DNA of 12,867 nucleotides from an uncultured Stomatobaculum sp. (GTDB taxonomy: Bacteria > Bacillota > Clostridia > Lachnospirales > Lachnospiraceae): assembly GCA_938010625.1 (NCBI GenBank), contig CALLVJ010000370.1:1-12867 (forward strand). The letters run 5' to 3'. Within the stretch, counting starts at the first letter, position 1; the number at the start of each line of letters is the position of its first letter. Below, one piece after another: positions 7,611 through 12,867 of this stretch. A model generated the notes under the pieces. It was not told the DNA's origin. It made no database searches and worked only from the letters and a program-made list of their open reading frames with translations. A program made the translations under genes and the position numbers.

Positions 7611-9098
7611 ATGGCAGAAGAGGTAAAGAACACGGAAGTGAAGAAGCCGGCGAAGAAAAAAGTGAGCCCCGGCGTTCTTGCACTGAGAAAAGTTGTGGAC
7701 GATGTCTACGCAGAGGCGAGAGAAGCGAAGAAGCGCGGCGAGCCGGTGGGCTGGTCTTCTTCCAAGTTCCCCTGCGAGCTCGCAGAGGCATTTGACTTGA
7801 AAGTCGTCTACCCGGAGAACCAGGCAGCTGGTATCGCGGCGAATCGCGATGGCGAGATGCTCTGTCAGGCGGCGGAGGATATGGGCTATGACAACGACAT
7901 CTGTGGTTATACTCGTATCAGCCTCGCATATGCAGAGGGATTCCGCGTTGGCAGAAAATTTGATCCGGCGACCGGTGAGTTCATCATCAATCCGGCGAGC
8001 GGCAAGCCGTTAAAGGATGAGAACGGCAATGTGGTCATTGACCCGGAGACCGGCAAGCCGAAGAAGGATCCGAAGACACAGGTTCCGTATGAGGAGCTTG
8101 TGAACATCAATGAGATTGAGGCGCTCCCGGACGGCCCGGAGAAGGAAATGCGCTTAAAGGCATTGAAGCCGATCCGTCAGAATCTGATGCCGATGCCCGA
8201 CTTTGTCCTCTGCTGCAACAACATTTGCAACTGCATGACAAAGTGGTATGAGAACATTGCCCGCATTCACAACATTCCGCTCATCATGATCGACATTCCA
8301 TACAACAACGATGTCGAGGTCGATGATTCCAAGGTCAGATATGTGCGCGCACAGTTTGATGCGGCAATCAAACAGCTTGAGCAGATTTCCGGCAAGAAGT
8401 TTGATGAGAAGAAGTTTGAGCAGGCATGTGCAAATGCCAACCGCTCCGCAACAGCATGGCTCAAGGTCTGCGATTATCTGCAGTATAAGCCGGCTCCGAT
8501 GTCCGGTTTCGATCTGTTCAACCACATGGCAGATATCGTAACCGCGCGCGGTAAGGTTGAGACAGCGGAGGCATTCGAGCAGCTGGCTCGCGATCTCGAG
8601 GAGAATGTGAAGGAAGGCACTTCGACGCTTCCGTTCCCGGAGAAAAAGCGCATCATGTTTGAGGGTATTCCGTGCTGGCCGAAGCTCCCACAGCTCTTTA
8701 AGCCGCTCAAGGAGAATGGCATCAATGTCACGGCAGTTGTCTATGCGCCGGCATTCGGTTTTGTCTACAAGAATCTTGACGGCATGGCGAGGGCATATTA
8801 CAAGGCGCCGAACTCCGTCTGCATCGAGCAGGGGGTTGCGTGGAGAGAGGGAATCTGCCGCGACAACAAGGTCGACGGCGTTCTGGTACATTACAACCGT
8901 TCCTGCAAGCCGTGGTCTGGCTACATGGCAGAGATGCAGAGACGCTTTACGAAGGACCTCGGTGTTCCGACCGCGGGCTTTGATGGCGACCAGGCTGATC
9001 CGCGCAACTTCAACGCGGCACAGTACGAGACCAGAGTGCAGGGTCTCATGGAAGCAATGGAAGCAAACGAGCAGAACAAAGGGGCAAAGGAGGCGTAA
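7611..9098 (+). CDS. hgdA: (R)-2-hydroxyglutaryl-CoA dehydratase subunit A
   Basis: 495 residues (about 477 in Acidaminococcus). With HgdB it forms the [4Fe-4S] dehydratase that removes water from (R)-2-hydroxyglutaryl-CoA through a ketyl radical to give glutaconyl-CoA. Conserved parts: GWSSSKFPCELAEAF (47-61), YPENQAAGIAANRDGE (67-82), the cysteine cluster LCCNNICNCMTKW (200-212; Cys 201, 202, 206, 208), FEGIPCWPKLP (350-360), and HYNRSCKPWSGYM (427-439). The cysteines in these blocks are the likely cluster ligands; which of them bind iron cannot be told from sequence. The first 18 residues are lysine-rich and probably disordered. Residues about 118-157 carry three loose copies of a DPxTGKP-like unit. 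The hgdB ribosome-binding site lies within the last codons, so the two subunits are probably translationally coupled. Confidence 0.96.
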   Translation: MAEEVKNTEVKKPAKKKVSPGVLALRKVVDDVYAEAREAKKRGEPVGWSSSKFPCELAEAFDLKVVYPENQAAGIAANRDGEMLCQAAEDMGYDNDICGYTRISLAYAEGFRVGRKFDPATGEFIINPASGKPLKDENGNVVIDPETGKPKKDPKTQVPYEELVNINEIEALPDGPEKEMRLKALKPIRQNLMPMPDFVLCCNNICNCMTKWYENIARIHNIPLIMIDIPYNNDVEVDDSKVRYVRAQFDAAIKQLEQISGKKFDEKKFEQACANANRSATAWLKVCDYLQYKPAPMSGFDLFNHMADIVTARGKVETAEAFEQLARDLEENVKEGTSTLPFPEKKRIMFEGIPCWPKLPQLFKPLKENGINVTAVVYAPAFGFVYKNLDGMARAYYKAPNSVCIEQGVAWREGICRDNKVDGVLVHYNRSCKPWSGYMAEMQRRFTKDLGVPTAGFDGDQADPRNFNAAQYETRVQGLMEAMEANEQNKGAKEA

Positions 9099-9101
9099 GG
9101 C

Positions 9102-10244
9102 ATGAGCATCGAGGCATTGTTGGAAAAATTTGCGGCGGTCTCCGGGCATCCGAAGGCGCAGTTAAAGAAATATAAGGCAGAGGGCAAGAAAGTCATTGGC
9201 GTGCTTCCCTACTATGCGCCGGAAGAACTGGTCGACGCAGCAGGTATGGTGCCGATGGGGGTCTGGGGCACAAACGACCAGACCATCAGCATGGCAAAAG
9301 AGTACTGCGCAACCTTCTATTGCACGATTGCACAGCTTGGGCTTGAAATGCTCCTGAATGGCACACTGGATGACCTGGACGGCGTGATTACGCCGACCAT
9401 CTGTGATACGCTTCGCCCGATGTCGCAGAACATCCGCGTTGCGATGGGGCATAAAATGCCTGTCATCTTCCTCGCGCATCCGCAGAACCGCTTTGCGGAG
9501 TGGGGGCTGCAGTTCACAATGGATCAGTACCATGAGGTGAAGCGTCAGCTCGAAAAGATTGCGTCGAAGGCAATCACGCCGGAGGCATTACAGGACAGCA
9601 TCAAACTCTATAACCGCTATCGCCGTGCGGCGCGCCGCTTTGTGGAGCTCGCAAGCGAGCACTGTGATGTGATCACGGCAGTCAAGAGAATGCAGGTTTT
9701 GAAGTCTGCCTGGTTCATGGCAAAGAGCGAGTACACGCCGCTCCTTGAAGAGCTGAATGCAGAACTGGAGAAGCTGCCGGCGGCAAAGTGGACGGGCAGT
9801 AAGATTGTCACAAGCGGCATTATCTGCGACAACCCGAAGCTCCTGCAGATTTTTGATGACAACCACATTGCAATTGCAGCGGATGATGTGGCGCACGAGA
9901 GCCGTTTCTTCAAGACCGACGCGCCGGAGACGGATGATCCGGTCAGAGATCTCGCCGTGCAGTTTGCAAACCGCGATCACGACGTGCTGCTCTACGATCC
10001 GCAGTCCTCGAAGAATCGCCGCGGTGAGTTCGTCGCAGAGCTCGTGAAGAAGAGCGGCGCACAGGGACTGGTGCTCTTCATGCAGCAGTTCTGCGATCCA
10101 GAGGAGATGGAATATCCGTACTTAAAGAAAGCACTGGACGATGCGGGAATCCCGCACATCAAGCTTGGCATCGACCAGCAGATGAGAGACTTCGGCCAGG
10201 CACAGACTGCAATTCAGGCATTTGCAGATGTGCTGTCGCTGTAA
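9102..10244 (+). CDS. hgdB: (R)-2-hydroxyglutaryl-CoA dehydratase subunit B
   Basis: 380 residues, the usual length of the beta subunit. It is homologous to HgdA and carries its own [4Fe-4S] cluster site. Conserved features: LPYYAPEELVDAAGMVPMGVWG (35-56, the shared N-terminal motif of HgdB/FldC/HadC-type dehydratase subunits), EYCATFYC (67-74; Cys 69 and 74), TICDTLRP (99-106; Cys 101), SGIICDNPKLLQIFDD, and FMQQFCDPEEMEYPYLKK near the C-terminus. The latter two motifs match the conserved positions of cluster cysteine and active-site residues in the family. Translation starts three bases after the hgdA stop, from AAGGAGG at 9087-9093. It is the last gene of the operon, followed after 15 bases by an intrinsic terminator. 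Confidence 0.96.
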   Translation: MSIEALLEKFAAVSGHPKAQLKKYKAEGKKVIGVLPYYAPEELVDAAGMVPMGVWGTNDQTISMAKEYCATFYCTIAQLGLEMLLNGTLDDLDGVITPTICDTLRPMSQNIRVAMGHKMPVIFLAHPQNRFAEWGLQFTMDQYHEVKRQLEKIASKAITPEALQDSIKLYNRYRRAARRFVELASEHCDVITAVKRMQVLKSAWFMAKSEYTPLLEELNAELEKLPAAKWTGSKIVTSGIICDNPKLLQIFDDNHIAIAADDVAHESRFFKTDAPETDDPVRDLAVQFANRDHDVLLYDPQSSKNRRGEFVAELVKKSGAQGLVLFMQQFCDPEEMEYPYLKKALDDAGIPHIKLGIDQQMRDFGQAQTAIQAFADVLSL

Positions 10245-10259
10245 AAATCAGACAATACG

Positions 10260-10299
10260 AAACACCCGCTGGCATTTCTGCCTGCGGGTGTTTCTTACA
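10260..10299 (+). terminator. Intrinsic terminator of the gcd-gct-hgd operon
   Basis: AAACACCCGC (10260-10269) pairs perfectly with GCGGGTGTTT (10284-10293). The stem continues past one T-T mismatch with GGCA/TGCC, closing on a four-base TTTC loop. A T-rich tail (TTTCTTACATTT) follows. The very stable stem and its position 15 bases after hgdB make this a strong call. It may also slow transcripts arriving from the convergent minus-strand gene, though the tail on that side is poor. Confidence 0.9.
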
Positions 10300-10316
10300 T
10301 TTCTCAGCCAATTTCA

Positions 10317-10694
10317 TCAGACGGTCTGACGGCAGCTTTCGGGAGAAAAGACCAGAACGCGTTTGATCCAGTCGCATTTTGTCCGCATCTGCGCATAGAG
10401 AGCACCTTCGGACAGAAATTTACCGGTCCCTGTCAGAAGGAATCCGGTTCCCATTCCCAGTTTTCCCTGAACCTGATCACTGCCGAGAGAGAGCTCCATG
10501 TAGGGCTGATGCAGTGCATTTTCCTCTGTGGTGTGGAAGCCAAAGCAGGGAATCAGAATCTGTTCCCCTTCTGTAACGATCAGATACTTATTCCAGGTAT
10601 TTGCGATGTGGGGTTTGCCGTCTGCTGAGGCAGTTGCGATAGATACAATGCCCGGATGAGCGATACAAGCATAAAATGTCTCGTTGAGTAACAT
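10317..10694 (-). CDS. Pyridoxamine 5'-phosphate oxidase-family (FMN-binding split-barrel) protein
   Basis: 125 residues, cytoplasmic, with no signal peptide. The N-terminal HPGIVSIATASADGKPHIANTW (about 13-34) is the typical beta-hairpin opening of small flavin-binding split-barrel proteins. It is followed by ILIPCFGFHTTEENALHQPYMELSLGS (46-72) and a glycine-rich strand GTGFLLTGTGKF (82-93). Family members bind FMN or F420 and act as small flavin reductases or of unknown function; the substrate cannot be inferred here. The start has AGGAGG on the minus strand (10700-10705), five bases upstream. It is divergent from the Rrf2-family regulator and shares its promoter/operator region, which suggests a redox-linked role. 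It converges on the end of the hgd operon. Confidence 0.8.
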   Translation of the reverse strand: MLLNETFYACIAHPGIVSIATASADGKPHIANTWNKYLIVTEGEQILIPCFGFHTTEENALHQPYMELSLGSDQVQGKLGMGTGFLLTGTGKFLSEGALYAQMRTKCDWIKRVLVFSPESCRQTV

Positions 10695-10727
10695 GGTGTC
10701 CTCCTGTCATAGATGCCGGATAGAATG

Positions 10728-10754
10728 AATCGGCGATTAACTTTGTCGCCGATT
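10728..10754. promoter_or_regulatory. Perfect 9-base inverted repeat, predicted operator
   Basis: AATCGGCGA (10728-10736) and TCGCCGATT (10746-10754) are exact inverted copies separated by nine bases. The centre-to-centre distance of 18 bases suits a dimeric helix-turn-helix protein. The repeat covers the -35 and most of the spacer of the plus-strand promoter and abuts the -10 and start region of the minus-strand promoter. A protein bound here would block both. The neighbouring Rrf2-family protein is the obvious candidate; this is inference. Confidence 0.65.
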
Positions 10755-10764
10755 AATATATAAT
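10737..10764 (+). promoter_or_regulatory. Predicted promoter of the Rrf2-family gene
   Basis: TTAACT (10737-10742), 16 bases, then a perfect TATAAT (10759-10764). Transcription would start near 10771, about 50 bases before the ATG. The -35 lies inside the inverted repeat. Confidence 0.6.
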
Positions 10765-10783
10765 GAGCAAAGAGCGCATGCAA
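10755..10783 (-). promoter_or_regulatory. Predicted promoter of the split-barrel flavoprotein gene
   Basis: Read on the minus strand, TTGCAT (10778-10783), 17 bases, then TATATT (10755-10760). The -10 overlaps the -10 of the opposite promoter by two bases. Transcription would start near 10748, inside the inverted repeat, giving a leader of about 54 bases. The hexamers are the same as those predicted for the AraC-family gene. Confidence 0.6.
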
Positions 10784-10820
10784 GCGCAAAAATTTATCCA
10801 CATTATCTGAGGAGGTGCCT

Positions 10821-11324
10821 ATGAAATTTTCTGTTGCTGTCGAGTATGCGCTCCACGGTCTGCTCTATATGGTAGACTTGGAGGAAAATAAGAGCATTCG
10901 CATTCAGGATATGTCCCTGTTTCAGGGAATTTCAGAAAGTTATCTTTCCAAAACATATGCAAAGCTTGCGAGGGCTGGAATCGTGATCTCCATTGCCGGG
11001 GCGAAGGGCGGATATCGCCTGGCCAGACCTGCGGAGCAAATCAGTTTCTGGGATGTGATCGCGGCTGTTGAGGGCGAAAAGCCATTTTTTCAGTGTGAGG
11101 AACTGCGCTGTAAAGCGCTCACAGTCAACGTGGATGCACTTCCTGGAGAATATACGGATACACCCTGTCTGATCAGCAAAGTCATGATGGAAGCTGAAAA
11201 CGAGATGAAAAAATATCTCGCTGGAAAGACGATAGGCTGGCTGCATGACCGGGTATTTGCTCAGGGCTACCCGAAGAAGGAGAGAGAAAGGATACGGCGT
11301 TGGTTCAGAGCTCACAGCAGTTGA
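10821..11324 (+). CDS. Rrf2-family transcriptional regulator with three candidate Fe-S/redox cysteines
   Basis: 167 residues from the ATG at 10821; AGGAGG ends five bases upstream (10810-10815). The in-frame GTG at 10815 overlaps that site and is rejected. The winged-helix domain is clear: MKFSVAVEYALHGLLYMV (1-18), recognition region QGISESYLSKTYAKLARAGIV (35-55), wing GAKGGYRLARP (60-70), then ISFWDVIAAVEGEKPFFQC (74-92). Cysteines are at 92, 97 and 116. IscR-type members use three cysteines in this region to bind a [2Fe-2S] cluster and others sense NO or redox state, so a similar sensor role is plausible. The spacing here (4 and 18 residues between them) is not that of IscR. Divergent to a flavoprotein gene and next to an inverted repeat, it probably regulates itself and that gene. 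Confidence 0.9.
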   Translation: MKFSVAVEYALHGLLYMVDLEENKSIRIQDMSLFQGISESYLSKTYAKLARAGIVISIAGAKGGYRLARPAEQISFWDVIAAVEGEKPFFQCEELRCKALTVNVDALPGEYTDTPCLISKVMMEAENEMKKYLAGKTIGWLHDRVFAQGYPKKERERIRRWFRAHSS

Positions 11325-11366
11325 ACAGGCTCTCTCTATTTTTCAGTTGTCATCCTGTTCTTTTTT
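11323..11366 (+). terminator. Possible intrinsic terminator after the Rrf2-family gene
   Basis: GAACAGG (11323-11329, overlapping the stop codon) pairs with CCTGTTC (11354-11360), followed at once by six T. The stem is only seven base pairs and the loop is long (24 bases), so this is less certain than the other terminators here. Confidence 0.45.
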
Positions 11367-11375
11367 CGGCATACT
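11347..11375 (+). promoter_or_regulatory. Possible promoter of the lipoprotein gene
   Basis: TTGTCA (11347-11352), 17 bases, CATACT (11370-11375). The -35 lies in the loop of the putative terminator hairpin. A start near 11382 would leave a leader of about 30 bases. Weak consensus evidence. Confidence 0.35.
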
Positions 11376-11412
11376 GAGAATAACAGGGTCGTATTCAGAG
11401 TAGGAGAAGGGT

Positions 11413-12375
11413 ATGCGAAGAAAAATGTATGCGCTGCTTGCAGCGTTTGGCGGAAGTCTTATGATTTTAACGAGCTGTTCTTCATTTTCGGAGCGTTTTT
11501 CGCGCCCGGAGAGCAGCAGTACTGCGGCGGAGAGTCGCGCGAGCGAGAGCAATTCGGCGGAGAGTGCAGAGGCAGAGAGCGAGGCGAATGTATCTGTGGG
11601 GACAGAGAGTGGCGCTGTGGACGGGACGCCCGCAGAAGGGGAGCCCACAAGTGCAGAGAGTACTGCTGAGACGCGTGTGGAGGGAGAGACGCCCGTCGCT
11701 GCAGAGAGCAGTGGTGAAACGGCAGCGGGTGAGGCAATGGCGACAGAGACGACTGCGGCAGAGAGCACAGCTGCCGCGCAGACGCTCACGCGGCGCTTCC
11801 GGAATCTCATGGTCGAGGGAGACAGCCTCTCGGTGGAGCTCTCGGAGAGCATTGATGGCAATTTCCATCTGGATTACGACGGCGAGCCAGCGCTGCAGAT
11901 TGAAGATCAGGAGAATGAGACACTCTATATCAAAGAAAGCGGAACAGCCGGAAAAGTGCTCCGGATCGCGGTGCCGCGCGGCACCAATCTCGGTGAACTG
12001 AACTTCGCGCTCGGCGCCGGGGATCTGACTGTCATAGGCGTCAACGCTGACAGTCTGACAGCATCGCTGTCTCTCGGCGACGTAAGCTTGCAGACGGTCA
12101 ATGTACAGCGCGCGCTGCTCACGCTGACCACAGGTAAGCTCCGCGCAGATGCGCTCAGCACGAGTGATTTCAAGGCGGACGCTGAGCTCTCGGATCTGAC
12201 GGTATCACTCGCGGAGCCGCTCGCAGACTTTAACCTTTTTGCGCGCTCGGAGCACGGCAGCGTGCGCTCACAGGGAAATACCGTGGACAGCAAGTTCCTG
12301 CAGCGCGGAGACAGCGGCAAGCAGCTGATGCTCCGCAGCGAGATGGGAGATGTGAATATCAGCGGCTTGCAGTGA
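11413..12375 (+). CDS. Lipoprotein with Ser/Ala/Glu/Thr-rich tether and DUF4097-like beta-repeat domain
   Basis: 320 residues. The N-terminus is a lipoprotein signal (MRRKMYALLAAFGGSLMIL then LTSC), with the lipidated cysteine at residue 22, so the mature protein should be anchored on the outer face of the cytoplasmic membrane. Residues about 31-124 are low-complexity Ser/Ala/Glu/Thr/Gly, a probable disordered tether through the cell wall. Residues about 125-320 form a beta-rich domain with a recurring turn: GAGDLTVIG (201-209), LGDVSLQTV (221-229), TGKLRADAL (240-248), LSDLTVSLA (259-267), HGSVRSQG (281-288), MGDVNISGL (311-319), roughly one every 20-30 residues. This resembles DUF4097/putative-adhesin beta-helix proteins. 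AGGAGA sits five bases before the start. The function is unknown; a cell-surface or envelope-stress role is a guess. It ends 31 bases before a strong terminator. Confidence 0.8.
   Translation: MRRKMYALLAAFGGSLMILTSCSSFSERFSRPESSSTAAESRASESNSAESAEAESEANVSVGTESGAVDGTPAEGEPTSAESTAETRVEGETPVAAESSGETAAGEAMATETTAAESTAAAQTLTRRFRNLMVEGDSLSVELSESIDGNFHLDYDGEPALQIEDQENETLYIKESGTAGKVLRIAVPRGTNLGELNFALGAGDLTVIGVNADSLTASLSLGDVSLQTVNVQRALLTLTTGKLRADALSTSDFKADAELSDLTVSLAEPLADFNLFARSEHGSVRSQGNTVDSKFLQRGDSGKQLMLRSEMGDVNISGLQ
11503..11784 (+). repeat. Low-complexity tether-coding region with GCAGAGAG-like repeats
   Basis: Many irregular copies of G(C/G)AGAGAG(C/T) and related units, coding for Ala-Glu-Ser and Gly-Glu-Thr repeats of the lipoprotein. 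They are not in exact tandem. Length variation between strains would be expected. Confidence 0.6.
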
Positions 12376-12405
12376 AACAGGATGTCGCGCGGTCCCGGTG
12401 CGACG

Positions 12406-12439
12406 AAAAAGCCCCGAAGCATCTGCTTCGGGGCTTTTT
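12406..12439. terminator. Bidirectional intrinsic terminator
   Basis: A perfect 16-base stem, AAAAAGCCCCGAAGCA (12406-12421) with TGCTTCGGGGCTTTTT (12424-12439), closed by a two-base TC as written (in practice a slightly larger loop). T-runs follow the GC stem on either strand, so it can end both the lipoprotein transcript and the convergent dehydratase-like transcript. A weaker hairpin (GTCGC/GCGAC, 12384-12404) lies just upstream. Confidence 0.93.
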
Positions 12440-12469
12440 GATGTGTGAGATTATCTTCTGCGTTTGGCA

Positions 12470-12867
12470 TCAGCCGCAGTGAGAGCAGCTGCCGCCGCAG
12501 CCGCAGGAAGAAGCCTGTTCCTCGTGAGTGCCGGCTGTCGTCACACAGGACTCGCTGCGCAGATTTTTCTGTGCCATTGCGAGCATGAGCTTGATGCGGT
12601 TCAGCTGGTTCACCTCAGAAGCGCCCGGGTCGTAATCGACCGCGATGACATTGGCATCCGGGTAGGAAGCGCGGAGCTGTTTGATCACGCCCTTGCCGAC
12701 GACGTGGTTCGGGAGACAGCCGAAGGGCTGGGTACAGACAATGTTCTTCACACCGCTCTCGATGAGCTCTAACATCTCACCGGTCAGGAACCAGCCTTCA
12801 CCCGTCATGTTGCCGAGCGAGACAAACTTGGAGCTCATCTCTGCCATGTGGCGAATGTCGCCCGGCT
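12470..12867 (-). CDS. C-terminal end of a large 2-hydroxyacyl-CoA dehydratase/activase-like fusion protein (partial, N-terminus off the right edge)
   Basis: The frame is open to the right edge and ends with TGA at 12470-12472, giving about 132 residues. The first visible residues are PGDIRH before the internal methionine at 12847, so that methionine is not the start. The segment NIVCTQPFGCLPNHVVGKGVIKQLRASYPDANVIAVDYDPGASEVNQLNRIKLML resembles the C-terminal part of the very large proteins (often over 1,000 residues) that fuse BcrA/BadF-type activator domains to a dehydratase-like region and are annotated as acyl-CoA dehydratase activases. Their substrate is not known. The last 11 residues are CGCGGSCSHCG, a cysteine/glycine-rich tail. 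The gene ends 30 bases past a shared terminator. The match is from memory, and the missing N-terminus prevents a firm call. Confidence 0.75.
   Translation of the reverse strand, partial: PGDIRHMAEMSSKFVSLGNMTGEGWFLTGEMLELIESGVKNIVCTQPFGCLPNHVVGKGVIKQLRASYPDANVIAVDYDPGASEVNQLNRIKLMLAMAQKNLRSESCVTTAGTHEEQASSCGCGGSCSHCG

Noticed and set aside
8154..9149. Minus-strand open frame opposite hgdA and the start of hgdB
   Set aside because: It is a shadow of conserved coding sequence, spans a sense gene boundary and lacks translation signals.
11459..12001. Alternative reading frames on both strands across the lipoprotein tether
   Set aside because: They arise from the low-complexity GAGAG-rich DNA. 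Only the frame with a lipobox signal, ribosome-binding site and beta-repeat domain makes sense.

Overview
This window carries an almost complete gene set for the middle of the hydroxyglutarate pathway of glutamate fermentation. Nine same-strand genes (1032-10244) encode the sodium-pumping, biotin-dependent glutaconyl-CoA decarboxylase (delta, gamma, beta and, further along, alpha subunits), both subunits of glutaconate CoA-transferase, and the radical enzyme (R)-2-hydroxyglutaryl-CoA dehydratase (two subunits) with its ATP-dependent activator. The steps covered are 2-hydroxyglutarate to 2-hydroxyglutaryl-CoA (GctAB), dehydration to glutaconyl-CoA (HgdAB, started by HgdC), and decarboxylation to crotonyl-CoA coupled to Na+ export (GcdABCD). 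Such genes are found in strictly anaerobic amino-acid fermenters of the Firmicutes and Fusobacteria. The GC-rich codon usage, the strong AGGAGG ribosome-binding sites and the close match of GctB and HgdA to my memory of the Acidaminococcus fermentans proteins point to a Firmicute, either Clostridia (for example Lachnospiraceae) or Negativicutes. I cannot settle which from sequence alone.

Layout. At 1-734 on the minus strand is an AraC-family regulator whose C-terminus is cut by the window edge. It is transcribed divergently from the catabolic genes across a roughly 300-base control region with a promoter for each direction. The operon order is gcdD, gcdC, gcdB, gctA, gctB, gcdA, hgdC, hgdA, hgdB. 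Gaps are short (3-70 bases) and each gene has its own ribosome-binding site. A strong intrinsic terminator closes it at 10260-10299.

From 10317 to 11324 a small predicted flavin-binding split-barrel protein (minus strand) and an Rrf2-family regulator (plus strand) are divergent. Their overlapping promoters sit against a perfect 9-base inverted repeat, a good candidate operator. Next comes a lipoprotein (11413-12375) with a long Ser/Ala/Glu/Thr-rich tether and a repetitive beta domain resembling DUF4097. A bidirectional terminator (12406-12439) separates it from the C-terminal end of a minus-strand protein that resembles the large 2-hydroxyacyl-CoA dehydratase/activase fusion proteins and ends in a cysteine-rich tail; the rest lies beyond the right edge.

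The main pathway is known biology. The less familiar points are the single-operon arrangement with the decarboxylase genes split around the transferase genes, the likely AraC control, the Rrf2/flavoprotein operator, the insertion in GctA, and the dehydratase-like fusion protein nearby. I saw no insertion sequence, CRISPR array, tRNA or rRNA.
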